A stretch of 64,000 nucleotides of DNA from Okeania sp. KiyG1. GTDB lineage: Bacteria; Cyanobacteriota; Cyanobacteriia; Cyanobacteriales; Microcoleaceae. The position numbers were made by a program, and so were the translations under genes. Position 1 is the first letter of the stretch. Each line of letters opens with the position of its first letter. The stretch is from the NCBI RefSeq assembly GCF_014132355.1, contig NZ_BLZO01000069.1, forward strand, positions 1 through 64,000, read 5' to 3'. Shown here piece after piece: positions 37,472-47,486 of this stretch. Under the pieces are notes generated by a model. It was not told the DNA's origin. It made no database searches and worked only from the letters and a program-made list of their open reading frames with translations.

Positions 37472-38425
37472 CTACATAGTAATAGCTTTCAAGGCTAAAA
37501 TTCCTGCACCATAAGCAGGTTGATGTCGAGGCCAGATAATTTTCGCAGCAGGAGCGATCGCTATGATGGAGTCTTCAAATTTACCGCGAAAATTAATTAT
37601 GCTCTTCCAGATATTTCCAATAGTAACAACCTCAAAAGTTTCGTGAGGCTGAAATAAGGTAGATATCACAATTTTTGTAGCTACGCTTAACTCCTCTACA
37701 GCATCGTGGATAATTTTTTTAGCCACCTTATCTCCCTTATCTGCGGCTGTGGAGACAATAGGAGCAAGTGCTGCTATCTGTGTTGGACCCCATCCACGAC
37801 GATAGACTACTTCTATTAGACCTTCAATATTACTCAGGCCCAGATATGCTTGAAAATCTGTAATTAGAGTTGTGGGTAATTCACGTCCATCATCAGCTTT
37901 CAATACTGCTTGTAAACCCCGAATAGCTATATTATAACCACTACCTTCGTCTCCTAACAGATAGCCCCAACCACCAACTCGTTTAGTTAACCCCTGACTA
38001 TTTTGGCCGAATACTTGAGAACCTGTACCTGCCATAGCCACAATACCTACAGAATGGCCAATACCACCGACCAGAGCGATCGGGCTATCGCTACAAATAA
38101 TTATTGTATTTGGCTGTAATGCCCATTTTATCGGAATATTAGTAATAATTTCTTGGAGGAAATTTTTTACTACTCGAATATCTCCAGGTCTTCCTACTCC
38201 TGCTAAACCAAGACAAATTCCAGAAATTGGTTGATGGTTATTACTATTACTAACTGCTTGAGTAATAGCGGTTTGAATCGAATTTTTTGCTACTTCAATT
38301 CCTACGCTCTGATAATTTGAAGGACCGCTTTTACTACTACCAAGAATTTGATAATTTTCATCCATTAAAACGGCTTCTGTTTTGGTACCACCGCCATCAA
38401 TTCCTAAAACATTCACTTTTTTCAT
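37472..38425 (-). CDS. BadF/BadG/BcrA/BcrD-type ATPase, N-acetylglucosamine kinase-like
   Basis: 317 residues of the actin-like/hexokinase ATPase fold. The first phosphate loop is 'LGIDGGGTKTEAVLMD' (residues 7-22), the sugar-binding and second phosphate regions are 'AGTGSQVFG' and 'GGWGYLLGDEGSGYNIA', and the adenosine motif is near 'EVVTIGNIWKS'. The 'GGWGxxLGDEGSG' block is characteristic of the GlcNAc-kinase branch, which phosphorylates N-acetylglucosamine or related amino sugars for recycling of cell-wall material. Cytoplasmic. It starts 238 bp from the 5' end of the neighbouring exported protein gene on the same strand. Confidence 0.85.
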   Translation of the reverse strand: MKKVNVLGIDGGGTKTEAVLMDENYQILGSSKSGPSNYQSVGIEVAKNSIQTAITQAVSNSNNHQPISGICLGLAGVGRPGDIRVVKNFLQEIITNIPIKWALQPNTIIICSDSPIALVGGIGHSVGIVAMAGTGSQVFGQNSQGLTKRVGGWGYLLGDEGSGYNIAIRGLQAVLKADDGRELPTTLITDFQAYLGLSNIEGLIEVVYRRGWGPTQIAALAPIVSTAADKGDKVAKKIIHDAVEELSVATKIVISTLFQPHETFEVVTIGNIWKSIINFRGKFEDSIIAIAPAAKIIWPRHQPAYGAGILALKAITM

Positions 38426-38525
38426 GTTCTTCTATATATTATAATTACTATTATTATTAGACATATATATAAAATAGGGAACAGGAAACAATAATATAGT
38501 ATATAGTGGTATTAATTGATAATTT

Positions 38526-38749
38526 ATACCAATTTGATAAGTGTTTGTTACAGATAGTAGAAGTAAGAAAGAAGGAAGAAGGAAGAAGGAAGAAGGAAGA
38601 AGGAAGAAGGAAGAAGGAAGAAGAAGAAAATATTTAAAAAAGGTAAAAAATAGATAGAACTATCTCTAATGAAGGATCGCCACTATTTTTAAACATATTT
38701 TATCGAGAGGCACTTTTTATAGAATTATTTTTTCAAATTGAATTGGTAT
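38526..38749. repeat. Inverted-repeat element with ATACCAATTT termini and (GAAGAAG) tract
   Basis: Ends ATACCAATTTGATAA and AATTGAATTGGTAT. The interior contains about ten GGAAGAA repeats (38565-38625). The same end sequence occurs at 12522, 25707, 27023 and 50529. Confidence 0.6.
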
Positions 38750-38793
38750 TATAGATAATAATTTATTTTTTAAAATTTTTGGAGAAGTCTATT

Positions 38794-39030
38794 TATCTAA
38801 TTTGGAGGCAGGAAAAACTTTAAAATCAAATTATTATAATCAGACAAAAATTATCACAAGTAGTCATTTCAGTTATCAGTTACCAGTTATCAGTACCTCT
38901 GCCTGTTTGCACAGCATGACCTAGGAAAGTCAGAGGCTTGAAATACTGAACTTTATTTTTTTAATCCCCTTGTAGAGCGGTAGCTCGCGGCGCAGCCAAG
39001 GGGAGGTTTGAAACCTTATTTTTTGGTCAA
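38794..39030. repeat. Decayed duplicate fragment plus TCAGTTA dispersed element
   Basis: 38794-38865 ('ATTTGGAGGCAGGAAAAACT', 'CAGACAAAAATTATCACAAG') is a diverged copy of 40550-40625. It is followed by the TCAGTTA repeats and a copy of the element with 'CTTGTAGAGCGGTAGCTCGC' that appears in reverse at 57420-57606. No gene was seen up to 39218. Confidence 0.5.
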
Positions 39031-39218
39031 AATAAATTTATTTTTTATTCAGCTTGACAGGAATGAAATGTAAAAGTTAGTATCAAAAGTGATGAAGCAG
39101 GTGATATAGGGTTTCTCAGCCTAATGAGGTACACCTATTTTTATTTGTATTCTGTTCCCTATTTCCTGTGCCTTAAAACCAACGAATAACAGTACATCAC
39201 CAGCATGGGAATTGCTAT

Positions 39219-40220
39219 ATGACTAATAGTTGCATAGTTAAAAGTAACATGAATATTTATTTTGGACAAGATCGAACCTTCTGCATTTCAACCATAGATG
39301 AAATTAATTTGTACCTCAAAATTCCTATTCTAGAAGGGCGATCGATTATTCATTACTCTAGCAAATTAGGAAAAAAATACAGCGAGCAAGGCTTTCATCT
39401 GCTACAAACAAAATCACAACTAATAGGCGCTTCCACTGTACCGATAACATATCCTCTAAACGAATTTGTATACAAAACATATTTAAGTTTGCTAGAGCTG
39501 ACCCAAGACTGGAATTTATGTCGAATTTGGAATTATGTTCCCTACATTAATGATGAAAGTAGGGGTGATTAACTGTTAAACTTAAACCGTAGAAAATAGT
39601 TGTAAAATTTACACTCATTGTTGTAATATTAAATAGGTAACAATAAATTATCAAGCGTTAGCGAGTGAATGCAACTTGTTGATAGACATATTATTAACCG
39701 AACACATAACTTTTGGCGAGTTTGTGATGAATTAGCCAATAAGATCGAAAAACTTGTATAATTTGGCTAATTATTATTGTCGTCAGCATTTTTTCCAGTC
39801 CTCAAAAAGCCTGGATTTAACTAAGCTGTACCACGCCACCAAAGATAGCGATGCTTATAGAGCATTACCAACTAAAGTATCAAAACAAATAATCAAATGC
39901 TTGGTTGCCACTTGGCGTAGTTATTTTCAGGCAATGGACATGAGTCTCTGGGCAAAGGCAATATTGACAAACAGTTTGAGGTAACTCTAGATAACATGAA
40001 ACTGGTGTTTGAACGTATGGGGTTTAATCCAGGACTTCCAGACCCAATACTTTACGATCGTACCTTCACCATTTACCTCCGCCATCCTTCTGATTTGCCT
40101 GTTGTTCAACAGATGGTTAAGAAAAATTTCCCTGCTGCTGATAGACTTATCTATTTGCATTCGGATATATGCCGCTCAGAACTAGACATTGAAATTGAAG
40201 CCATCATTACTGAAAAATAG
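39219..40220 (+). pseudogene. Chorismatase-like gene (FkbO/Hyg5 type) split by a tnpB relic
   Basis: The 5' fragment (39219-39572, 117 residues) carries 'LTQDWNLCRIWNYVPYIND', typical of chorismatase N-terminal halves. The 3' fragment, read from about 39944 to 40220, gives 'GNIDKQFEVTLDNMKLVFER' and 'TFTIYLRHPSDLPVVQQM...LHSDICRSELDIEIEA', typical of the C-terminal half. Chorismatases hydrolyse chorismate to dihydroxy-cyclohexadiene or hydroxybenzoate starters for secondary metabolites. The middle (about 100 residues, including active-site segments) is missing and replaced by transposon sequence, so the gene is dead. Its family assignment rests on these motifs only. Confidence 0.6.
39590..39940 (+). 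mobile_element. Truncated IS200/IS605-family tnpB relic inside the chorismatase gene
   Basis: From ATG 39669 the reading 'QLVDRHIINRTHNFWRVCDE' and, after a one-base frame change near 39753, 'LYNLANYYCRQHFF' and 'LPTKVSKQIIKCLVATWRSYF' match the first about 90 residues of TnpB. The catalytic RuvC part is absent. The right boundary abuts chorismatase sequence. Confidence 0.65.
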
Positions 40221-40241
40221 CAGACCATAACTATCCTGCAA

Positions 40242-40840
40242 TTGAGCTACCCGATTTTATCCTTTATCAACTCTAAAAACAAAATAGAATTTGGTTTACA
40301 GTTTTTTCCCGATGTTAGCCCTCAACAGAAGTCAGGATCACAGTATTTTAACGAAGCTCTCCATCTGGTAAGTCTGTGCGACAAACTTAATTATACTAAT
40401 GTTCGGATTGTCGAACACTACTCCCCTACTCCCCCACTCCCCCACTCCCAACTATACAATAACTATTCAACCGGATTCTATATTAGGAGTGGGTTGACTC
40501 CTACCCTCACCCATAAGACTTTTTTAGCAAATCCTAATTATTATCTACCCACTTTGGAGGCAGAAAAAATTTTGGTATTACAAACAAACTATTCCTACCA
40601 GACAAAAATTATCACAAATAGTCAGGATGAGCCGTATCTAACTCCAGAATTTCAATATGTTCTATCTGGCTTAATTATGAAGCTGAAAAATTCTCAATTA
40701 AGAGACTTTCTGATTGATAAAATCCTTGGGGATACAAAGCAAAATATTAAATCTGATGTAACCAAGCTAGAAATATTTGAAAAATCTCGACCTCCCCGTT
40801 TAGGAGCATTCTATACTTCTGAGAATTACGAATGAAAATT
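40242..40840 (+). pseudogene. Luciferase-like monooxygenase fragment fused by repeats to an unknown fragment
   Basis: The first 60 codons, 'IEFGLQFFPDVSPQQKSGS' and 'ALHLVSLCDKLNYTNVRIVE', match the N-terminal strand and helix of LLM-class flavin-dependent oxidoreductases as found in natural-product clusters. At about 40420 a repeat block takes over: CTCCCCCACTCCC tracts, 'CAACCGGATTCTATATTAG' and the end of an AGGGYTTGCTGA element. From about 40547 a different coding remnant resumes ('YQTKIITNSQDEPYLTPEFQ', 'LRDFLIDKILGD'), ending at 40833. I do not recognise the second part. It starts 25 bp after the chorismatase fragment on the same strand, suggesting one former operon. Confidence 0.5.
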
Positions 40841-40842
40841 TT

Positions 40843-41028
40843 ATGGCAAATAATAGTTTATATGCATTAACTCCTATTTATTCTAATTTTCAAAAGGAAA
40901 ACTGGGAAAATATTTTAATTTACACGGAACGCTTACTCAACTCGAAATTATATTTATGTCTAGCGTATCAGATGAATATTATTAGAAAAATCCCAAGCAG
41001 CAACCTCAAATCAAAGTTAGTGATTTAA
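40843..41028 (+). other. Short coding-like remnant (61 codons)
   Basis: 'NNSLYALTPIYSNFQKENWE' and 'ILIYTERLLNSKLYLCLAYQ' look protein-like and follow directly on the previous fragment. Probably another piece of the decayed cluster. Family not recognised. Confidence 0.3.
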
Positions 41029-41536
41029 AAAGATTACCTTTTTGGCTGGATAAAAAAGTTTATTTTTTGAAAAAATTATTAGTCTCAATCCTATAGCCTA
41101 CATTTCGCACGACAAAATGTAGTACATAAAGAGGAGAAAACTTGAATAAGTATTTAGACTCAAGAAAAAAACACCTCAAACTGTAATTCTAGATCGGGAG
41201 GTGAAGATACAAAAGAGGAGAAAATGTCAATAGAAGTGACTAATGTAGACCCAGATCGGATTGGTAGCAGGAATTATTGATGAAATTGGTATAGAAAAGA
41301 AAATTAATCTATTACCTAAATAACACGGGAGCATGAAAGCCATCGTCTTTTAAGCGATGGATGAAAGGCAACTCGTCGGATTTTAATCCGAAGTATTTTA
41401 TTTTACCGAAAAGCGACGTTTAAGCTCCCCCGTGTTTGAACCGGGATATGAAAACAAGGGAGTTGTTTGGACTAGACAATTTTAGCTGCCCTCTGTTACT
41501 ATAATAGACAATAACTTTTCAGTCTGCCCGTTTCCA

Positions 41537-42785
41537 ATGTACTCTTGCCAGAAAGTTTTAGTAAATAAAAATTCTGAATTAATTGCTATCTTAAAATTCT
41601 TGTGCGAAGAATCTCACAAGCTAACTAACATGGGAATATATTATGGCAGACAATTATATTTTAAGTCTCACAAAACCTTGGGTAAGTATGACTTGGAAAA
41701 AGTCTATAAAAACAACTATCACTATAAAGTTTTATATTCACTCTTCAGCACAACAAATATTGAGAACTGTAGCTGAATCATTTAGGTCTTATTATAGTAT
41801 AATTAAAGCTTATAGTTCAGGTAAAATCTCAGATAAACCAAGGATTCCTAACTACAGAAAAAAAGGGGGAATGGCTACAGTAAGTTACCCCAAGCAAGCA
41901 TTAAAACTTAAAGATAATCAAATTAGAGTACCATTAGGCAATACCTGTAAACGCTGGTTTGGAATAGATTGCTTTTTAATTCCAATGCCTAGTATAAGAG
42001 CATTTTCTACTCTCAAGGAACTGAGAATATTACCCATAAATAGATGCTTTACCCAAGAATTTGTCTATGAAAAAGAAGTAGTAGTTAAACCTCAATTAAA
42101 TCAAGACAATGTATTAGGAATAGACCATGGTGTAAATAATTGGTTAGCCTGTGTATCTAATGTTGGTACTAGCTTAATCCTAGATGGTAAACATCTCAAA
42201 TCAATGAATCGTTGGTACAACAAACAAGTATCAACCATTAAAGAAAATCAACCTTTAGGATTTTGGTCAAATAGGCTAGCTTCTATTACTGAAAAACGTA
42301 ACCGCCAAATGCGATTTGGGTATAAATAAAGCAGCAAGAATAGTAATTAATCATTGCTTAAAAATTCTATTGGTACAATTGTATTTGGTTGGAATAAATG
42401 TCAGAAAAATCAAATAGAATTAGGAAAGAAAAGTAATTCAGAATTTGTACCAATTCCCACAGCTAGACTCTTTGAAAGAATAGCTCAGTTGTGCGATGAA
42501 TATGGAATAATATTTATAGAAACCGAAGAAAGTTATACTTGTAGGGGCGAATGGCATTCGCCCCTTCATTTTTAGATGGTGACTATCTACCTAATTATGG
42601 TGAGAAACCCAATGATTGGAAACCTAAGTCTTTCAGACAAGCTTCGCTAACAGGAAAAAGAATAAAGCGTGGTTTGTATAGAACAGGTGATAATTTGTGT
42701 GTGAATGCAGACTGTAATGGAGCTGCAAATATCATCACAAAAGTAAGCAGAAAGTTAAGTTTAGACGCTATGCCGACTGTGTAGG
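41537..42785 (+). pseudogene. tnpB remnant (RNA-guided RuvC-like nuclease family)
   Basis: At least three reading-frame changes break the gene. Recognisable parts: 'YSCQKVLVNKNSELIAILKF' (N-terminal), 'GKISDKPRIPNYRKKGG', 'NVLGIDHGVNNWLACVSN' (first RuvC Asp), 'RLASITEKRNRQMR', 'IIFIETEESYT' (catalytic Glu), and 'NADCNGAANI' (last Asp). A 22-25 bp palindrome (42543-42565) is inserted in the codons after 'EESYT', replacing the usual Ser-Lys-Ala segment. The zinc-finger Cys pairs are incomplete. Inactive, though its catalytic residues survive in pieces. Confidence 0.7.
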
Positions 42786-42918
42786 GGCACTTTGACTTGT
42801 CCCCAGAGAGCGTATCTTTGGTCAGCTAAGAAGAAACGGAGCAACAGAGATTTATCCTGTTGCGTAGTATCTGCGCTTGTTTCCCCTCGGCTTCAGCCAG
42901 GGGAGTAGTCAATTGGAG
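42786..42918 (+). ncRNA. Probable TnpB-associated RNA / right end of the nested element
   Basis: Immediately downstream of tnpB, two perfect hairpins (GCAACAG/CTGTTGC and the CCCCT..GGCT/AGCC..AGGGG hairpin) lead to the element's right end, after which the sequence becomes IS1634-type coding DNA. In TnpB systems the guide RNA scaffold overlaps this region and the guide lies just beyond the end. With tnpB broken, any RNA could act only in trans. Confidence 0.4.
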
Positions 42919-43450
42919 AACAGTTACCAGAAAAAATTACAGGGAGTCAAGCAGTCAAAGGAATACTTTTAAATGGGTTAGGTAAGGTTTCATCTCCATT
43001 ATACTTATTTAGTCGATTTTTTCAGAGGAAAGCAATAGAACATTTAATTGCCCAAGGGGTGAAAGCAGAGTATTTTAACAACGATGATAGATTATTGTTG
43101 AGTATTAGACCAACTTTATCGCACAGGATTAAATCAGATTTTCATGTCTGTGGTGGAGCGAAGCAGTGAAAATTTATCAACTAGAAACAAGCACAGTCCA
43201 CCTAGATTCCGGTTCCCGATCATGTTCATGGAGATTATCAAAGACTTGAAGATGAATCCACAGAAGATATAGAACCAAAAACTGTGAAAATCACTTATGG
43301 ATATTCGAGAGATAAAGGACCTGACTTAAAACAATTTCTGATGGATTTAATTTGTACGAACGACGGAGATGTGCCATTCTGGATGAGAATTGGGTCGGGA
43401 AATGAATCTCGACCAAAAACAATTTGTAAAAGCCATGAAAGAGTTTAAAA

Positions 43451-44400
43451 GTCAGTTAAATTTTTTTATCCCCTCAGTTCAAACACGGGGGCCTTCAACG
43501 TTGCTTTTCGGTCAAATAAAATACATCGGATTATAACAAGATTCTCAAATAATAACTTATATATTTCAACAGAAAAATATTAATTTTCTGACAACTTATA
43601 ACTGATAACCGAAATAACTCCTTCTTCTTTTTTATAAGACTATAAAATACTTTGACATTAATTAAACTTATAATTAATTGATTAACATATTTATAATTTA
43701 AACTAATTTTGGCAAAAAAGTTCAAATGAGCTATCGAAGACCATATTTTAGGGAAAAATCACGATTTTGCCCCTGTATGAGCAATCTTTTCATAAACGCT
43801 ACAAGTATTGATATGCAATAAATACAGGATTTTTGCTTATCGCTCAATTTTGATCTATATTGATAACAAGTCTGTCGCTCTGCGTAGGTGCTTATTAAAA
43901 TGAAAAAGGGCATTAGCGAGTGGGAGTGCGATCGCGTACTATCACAAAATGGTATTGATAAGATTGATAACTTTTTCTACCATTTCATATTGATAAAAAT
44001 TTCGACCATAAAAACTGCTGAATAAGTGCCAAAACCTATTCAGCCATCCTGAAAAGTAATAGAAAAATTACACCTATAGCTAAGAAAAAATTGGTGAGAA
44101 CTTATGCAGATGATAAACCTTAGACTAGGAAATATTTTTCCGACTATTCCCTATTCCCTGGTAAGCATTAAGCTATTAGCTGTCAGCTCGAGCGCAACAA
44201 GAGTCTCTCCTCAAAAACAGTGTTTAAATTAACAACTGACTTTAAGGGCAAGGGAGCCAACTTTTGTAGTAAGAAAATTAATAAAGCTTTTATCCTAAAC
44301 TAGAAGCAATAGCTGATAGCTGAAGTCCGCAGTTACGACCATAGAAGGCTGGCTGACGGCTGTTTGCGCAGCATTCCGTAGGAAATGCTTACATTCCCTG
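43451..44400. other. Gene-free spacer with a reversed element end
   Basis: 43480-43540 ('CAAACACGGGGGCCTTCAAC', 'TTGCTTTTCGGTCAAATAAA', 'ATACATCGGATT') is a reverse-complement match to 41384-41448 inside the nested element, so it is probably the left end of another, lost IS605-type element in opposite orientation. The rest is AT-rich with no supported gene; 'GGAATGCTTACATTCC' near 44383 is one of the short interspersed repeats. Confidence 0.45.
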
Positions 44401-45318
44401 CTACTGTAATTGAGGTAAAGCCTTTCTTGCCCTTTCTGCACGAGCATCTGCCGACTCCATCACTTCATCAATTTTTTCCAACATTTCCCCTGGATAATTT
44501 TCTAGCACCTTAGTAGAAAGAGAAATTCGCTTTCGGCCTTCATCTAAATCAACAATCATCGCCCTAACCAAATTACCCTGGGCAAAAATAGTTGATAAAG
44601 AATCAACCCGTTTTTGACTAACTTGGGTAATATGCAGCAAACCAGTTAAACCCTCTAAATCGACAAAAACCCCAAAAGGTTTCACTCCAGCAACCTTTCC
44701 TTCAACCAACTGACCAACTATTAACTTACTAAAACCAGCAGATTGAGCAGCCAAACGCTGAGACATCACAATTTTCTTCTTTTCTTGGTCTAATTCCAAA
44801 AAATTGACCGTCAATACTTGGTCAATCAATGACTCTAAATTATCCTTTGCCAGAAGATGGGAGCGCGGAATAAAACCCCGCAAAGATTGTACATCCACCG
44901 TCACCCCACCCTTATTAGTACCAATTACTCGAACTTGGAAAGACTGACCACCTTCTTGTAATTCAATCAAATTCTCCCAAATTTGATTAATTTCTAGCTG
45001 CTTGATAGAAAGAAGCACTTCTCCTTCTGCATTTTGCTCGCGGATAATTAGGAAGTCCCGTTCTAGCTGTAATGGTAGTGCTTCCGATAAATCTTGTGTT
45101 ACTCCCAAGAAAGCTTCTTGAATGGGTAAAAGAGCTAAAGACTTACCCCCTATATCAATGTATATACCTTCAGATTCATAACTATATACTTTTCCAGTAA
45201 CTATTTGTCCTTTTTGAAATTCATAATTATATTGAGGTTGTTCGAGAGCTTTAGCAAAATCGTCCATGGAAAAGGACTGTTTACTTTCTTGAGAGCTGCT
45301 TGATTCGGGATTCATCAT
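44401..45318 (-). CDS. rps1B: S1-domain RNA-binding protein, Rps1B-like
   Basis: 305 residues with three S1 (OB-fold) domains at about 33-105, 118-188 and 202-272 and an Ala/Arg-rich tail. Cyanobacteria carry a longer housekeeping S1 (Rps1A) and a shorter paralogue (Rps1B); the length and the divergent first domain ('GKVYSYESEGIYIDIGGKSL') fit the second. It probably helps mRNAs bind the 30S subunit or acts as an extra RNA-binding factor. The N-terminus is Ser/Gln-rich; the second Met is an equally good start. An IS605-type left end lies directly upstream, so the promoter may be partly transposon DNA. Confidence 0.87.
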   Translation of the reverse strand: MMNPESSSSQESKQSFSMDDFAKALEQPQYNYEFQKGQIVTGKVYSYESEGIYIDIGGKSLALLPIQEAFLGVTQDLSEALPLQLERDFLIIREQNAEGEVLLSIKQLEINQIWENLIELQEGGQSFQVRVIGTNKGGVTVDVQSLRGFIPRSHLLAKDNLESLIDQVLTVNFLELDQEKKKIVMSQRLAAQSAGFSKLIVGQLVEGKVAGVKPFGVFVDLEGLTGLLHITQVSQKRVDSLSTIFAQGNLVRAMIVDLDEGRKRISLSTKVLENYPGEMLEKIDEVMESADARAERARKALPQLQ

Positions 45319-45324
45319 AAACTT

Positions 45325-46285
45325 TCGGTAAGTGGGAAACCAGCCAGTTTTTAACGGCTGGATGGAAACGATGCGACGGGTTTTAACCCGTAGTCACGCA
45401 CATTGCCAATTTTGAATATTTTCGCTACTAAGATGTATTATAAGTGCGAAAGTTAATTATGTATCTTACCCAAAAGAACAAAATTATAAACCTGTATGGC
45501 CAGAAGTTTAGAGCCTTAAAGCAATTGTGCAGATTATCTAAAAATATTTACAATGTAGGACTTTACTCTGGGTGATAGTTTTATTTTGCTGAGGGCGGAT
45601 ATCTCAGATACGAGTCAAATTACCATTACTGCAAGGATAACGAAAGCGTTTGCGTAGCATTCCGTAGGAAAGCTCCTCTGTAAGAGGCAAATTATCAACT
45701 ACTTCAAACCTATATTGCACAGCAAACTTTAAAAGTTGTAGATAGGTCTTTTAATAATTAATAATTAATAATTAATAATTAATAATTAACAATTACCTCA
45801 GACCTGGGGTTAGACAATAAGCGCAACTTGTGTATCAAATATTGGGTCATCGTTTATTTTAGACGGTAGAAAACTTAGATCAATCAACCAGTTGTACAAC
45901 AAGGAAAATTCGCTTATTACAGTCATTAAAGGATAAACAAGGCATTAAAGGTTTAACCAAAAAACAAGGCGCGCATTACAGTAAATCGGAACAATAAAGT
46001 TAGAGATTACCTAAATAAAGCAGCTAGATATTTAATTAACTGGTGTAGAGAAAACAAAATATCTACTATTTTTTTTGGTGTTAATCCAGGGATGAAACAA
46101 AATCTCAATTTAGGTAAAAAAAACAATCAAAAGTTGGTGCAAATATCACACAACATTTTTAGATTCAAACTAAAAGCCATGTGTGATAGGTATGGGTTAA
46201 CTTACATGGAGCAAGATAAGTCTTATACTTCCAAGGCTAGTTTTTTAGATAGCGATCCAATACCTGTTTACCGAATAATTAATAA
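45325..46285 (+). mobile_element. Second tnpB relic with IS605-type left end
   Basis: Left-end hairpins CCAGCC...GGCTGG (45343-45363) and CGGGTT-TT-AACCCG (about 45378-45391) precede an ATG at 45459 ('YLTQKNKIINLYGQKFRALK', 'LCRLSKNIYNVGLYSG'). After stops, a 'GCGTTTGCGTAGCATTCCGT' repeat and TAATAAT repeats, the C-terminal half resumes ('VRDYLNKAARYLINWCREN', 'FRFKLKAMCDRYGLTYMEQD', 'SYTSKASFLDSD'). An AGGGTTTGC element follows at once and the rest is gone. It is a different copy from the one at 41537. Confidence 0.6.
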
Positions 46286-46287
46286 TT

Positions 46288-46515
46288 AGGGTTTGCACTT
46301 CACTAGTCTTTTAGTAGGGGTAGGAGACAGGAGACAGGAGAAATTGGAATTTATAGCAGGTAGGAGTAAGAATTGTTCCTTGATTTTTCTGCCCAAGTCT
46401 TGCCTAAAATACTAACTTTTTGAGCATAAAGAGCTGAAAAATTTGCATTTTATTCTACCCCAAAAAAGCTAAAGCCTTTATATGTCAATGCTTTGATATT
46501 TAATCAGCAAGCCCT
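46288..46515. repeat. MITE-like element of the AGGGYTTGCTGA family (reverse)
   Basis: 228 bp, AGGGTTTGC at the left and 'AATCAGCAAGCCCT' at the right, flanked by TAATT/AATTA. It is inserted at the broken 3' end of the tnpB relic. 46520-46680 is a reverse copy of the GGTCGA/GGCGAGG element. Confidence 0.75.
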
Positions 46516-46683
46516 AATTAATAATTAAATAATTTTGGTTTAAAGCCTCCCCTTTAAAGGGAAAAAAGCGGTCGAGATATGGGAGGAAACCTGCGCCATA
46601 TCCAATCGACCAAGAGAAGAAATAATATTTCCTGATATTCAATTCCGTAAAGGTTAAAACCAGAGGTAATTATCAATTATCAA

Positions 46684-47439
46684 TTATCCATTATCCATTA
46701 ATGAAAATTCTTGACTAAACAGTTGCTTTGTCTTAACCCAAGCATCAGTAGCAGCTTCAGCATTATAACTACTACGATGGTCACAAAAGAAACCATGGTC
46801 TGCCGGATAACGAAATACCTGGTGCTTAATTTGATACTTCTGTAATTCTGCCTCTATTTGGTCTACTTGTTCTACGGGAATTAAAGGATCTTCTGTGCCA
46901 AAAAAGCAGTAGATAGTACCACTAATTTTCGGAGTTAGAGTAATAGTAGGTTCACCACCACCGGGAGTACCAGTGGCAATACCAGCTCCATAGAAAGAGG
47001 CAGTTGCTTGAATTTCTGGTAAAGTTGCTGCCAGATAACTCACATGGCCTCCAAAACAGAAACCAATACAACCAAACTTATCTGCTTTAATAGTAGGTAG
47101 GGTTTTGAGATAGTTTATAGTAGCTTGAACATCACTTAGTAGTTCTGAGGCTTTGGTTTGTTCTTTATATTTGCGGCCCAGTTTTAAATCTTCCTCACTA
47201 TAGCCAACTTCAAAACCGGGAGCTTGACGTTGGTAGATTGAGGGAGCGATCGCTACATAACCTTGTTTGGCAATTTTTTCTGTTACTTCTCGAATATGGG
47301 CATTGACCCCAAATATTTCTTGAATTACTACTACTGCTGGAAATAGATTTTCTTCTACTGGTTGTGCTAGATAGGAAGCTATTTCTAGGTCTCCGTTGGG
47401 GACTTGAATATGGCCTGTACGAATTTTTAATTCTGTCAT
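46684..47439 (-). CDS. Dienelactone hydrolase family protein
   Basis: 251-residue alpha/beta hydrolase of the dienelactone hydrolase family. The catalytic triad is Cys128 in 'GFCFGG', Asp184 in 'GTEDPLIP' and His215 in 'DHGFFC', with Glu41 in 'QEIFG', the residue that holds the Cys in DLH enzymes. Family members open lactone rings in chlorocatechol breakdown, but in cyanobacteria without that pathway they act as general carboxylesterases, and the natural substrate here is unknown. No signal peptide; cytoplasmic. It stands alone between a transposon-rich spacer and plmA. Confidence 0.92.
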   Translation of the reverse strand: MTELKIRTGHIQVPNGDLEIASYLAQPVEENLFPAVVVIQEIFGVNAHIREVTEKIAKQGYVAIAPSIYQRQAPGFEVGYSEEDLKLGRKYKEQTKASELLSDVQATINYLKTLPTIKADKFGCIGFCFGGHVSYLAATLPEIQATASFYGAGIATGTPGGGEPTITLTPKISGTIYCFFGTEDPLIPVEQVDQIEAELQKYQIKHQVFRYPADHGFFCDHRSSYNAEAATDAWVKTKQLFSQEFSLMDNG

Positions 47440-47486
47440 ATAGTTTCTACACTCCGAAGGTATTAGGTAGGAGGTTGTAAGTATTT

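Larger units (their letters stand above)
41322..42918 (+). mobile_element. IS200/IS605-family element (tnpB only) nested in the transposase relic
   Basis: The left end carries two hairpins, CCATCG...CGATGG (41340-41360) and CGGATT-TT-AATCCG (41377-41390), the typical single-strand transposon end. The tnpB remnant is at 41537-42785. The right end holds GCAACAG...CTGTTGC (42841-42863) and a CCCCT...AGGGG hairpin (42883-42903), the layout of TnpB-associated RNA ends. The flanks are the two halves of the IS1634-type gene, so the insertion boundaries can be placed within a few bases. Confidence 0.6.
41223..43450 (+). mobile_element. IS1634-type transposase relic interrupted by an IS200/IS605 element
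   Basis: The left piece from ATG 41223 reads 'MSIEVTNVDPDRIG' and, in the next frame, 'LVAGIIDEIGIEKKIN', the start of IS1634-type (DUF4277) transposases. After the nested tnpB element, the frame resumes at about 42912 with 'GEQLPEKITGSQAVKGILLN' and 'GKVSSPLYLFSRFFQ', then 'ETSTVHLDS', 'KITYGYSRDKGPDLKQFLMD' and 'GSGNESRPKT'. Several frame changes and stops are present and the C-terminus is lost near 43447. Inactive. Confidence 0.65.
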
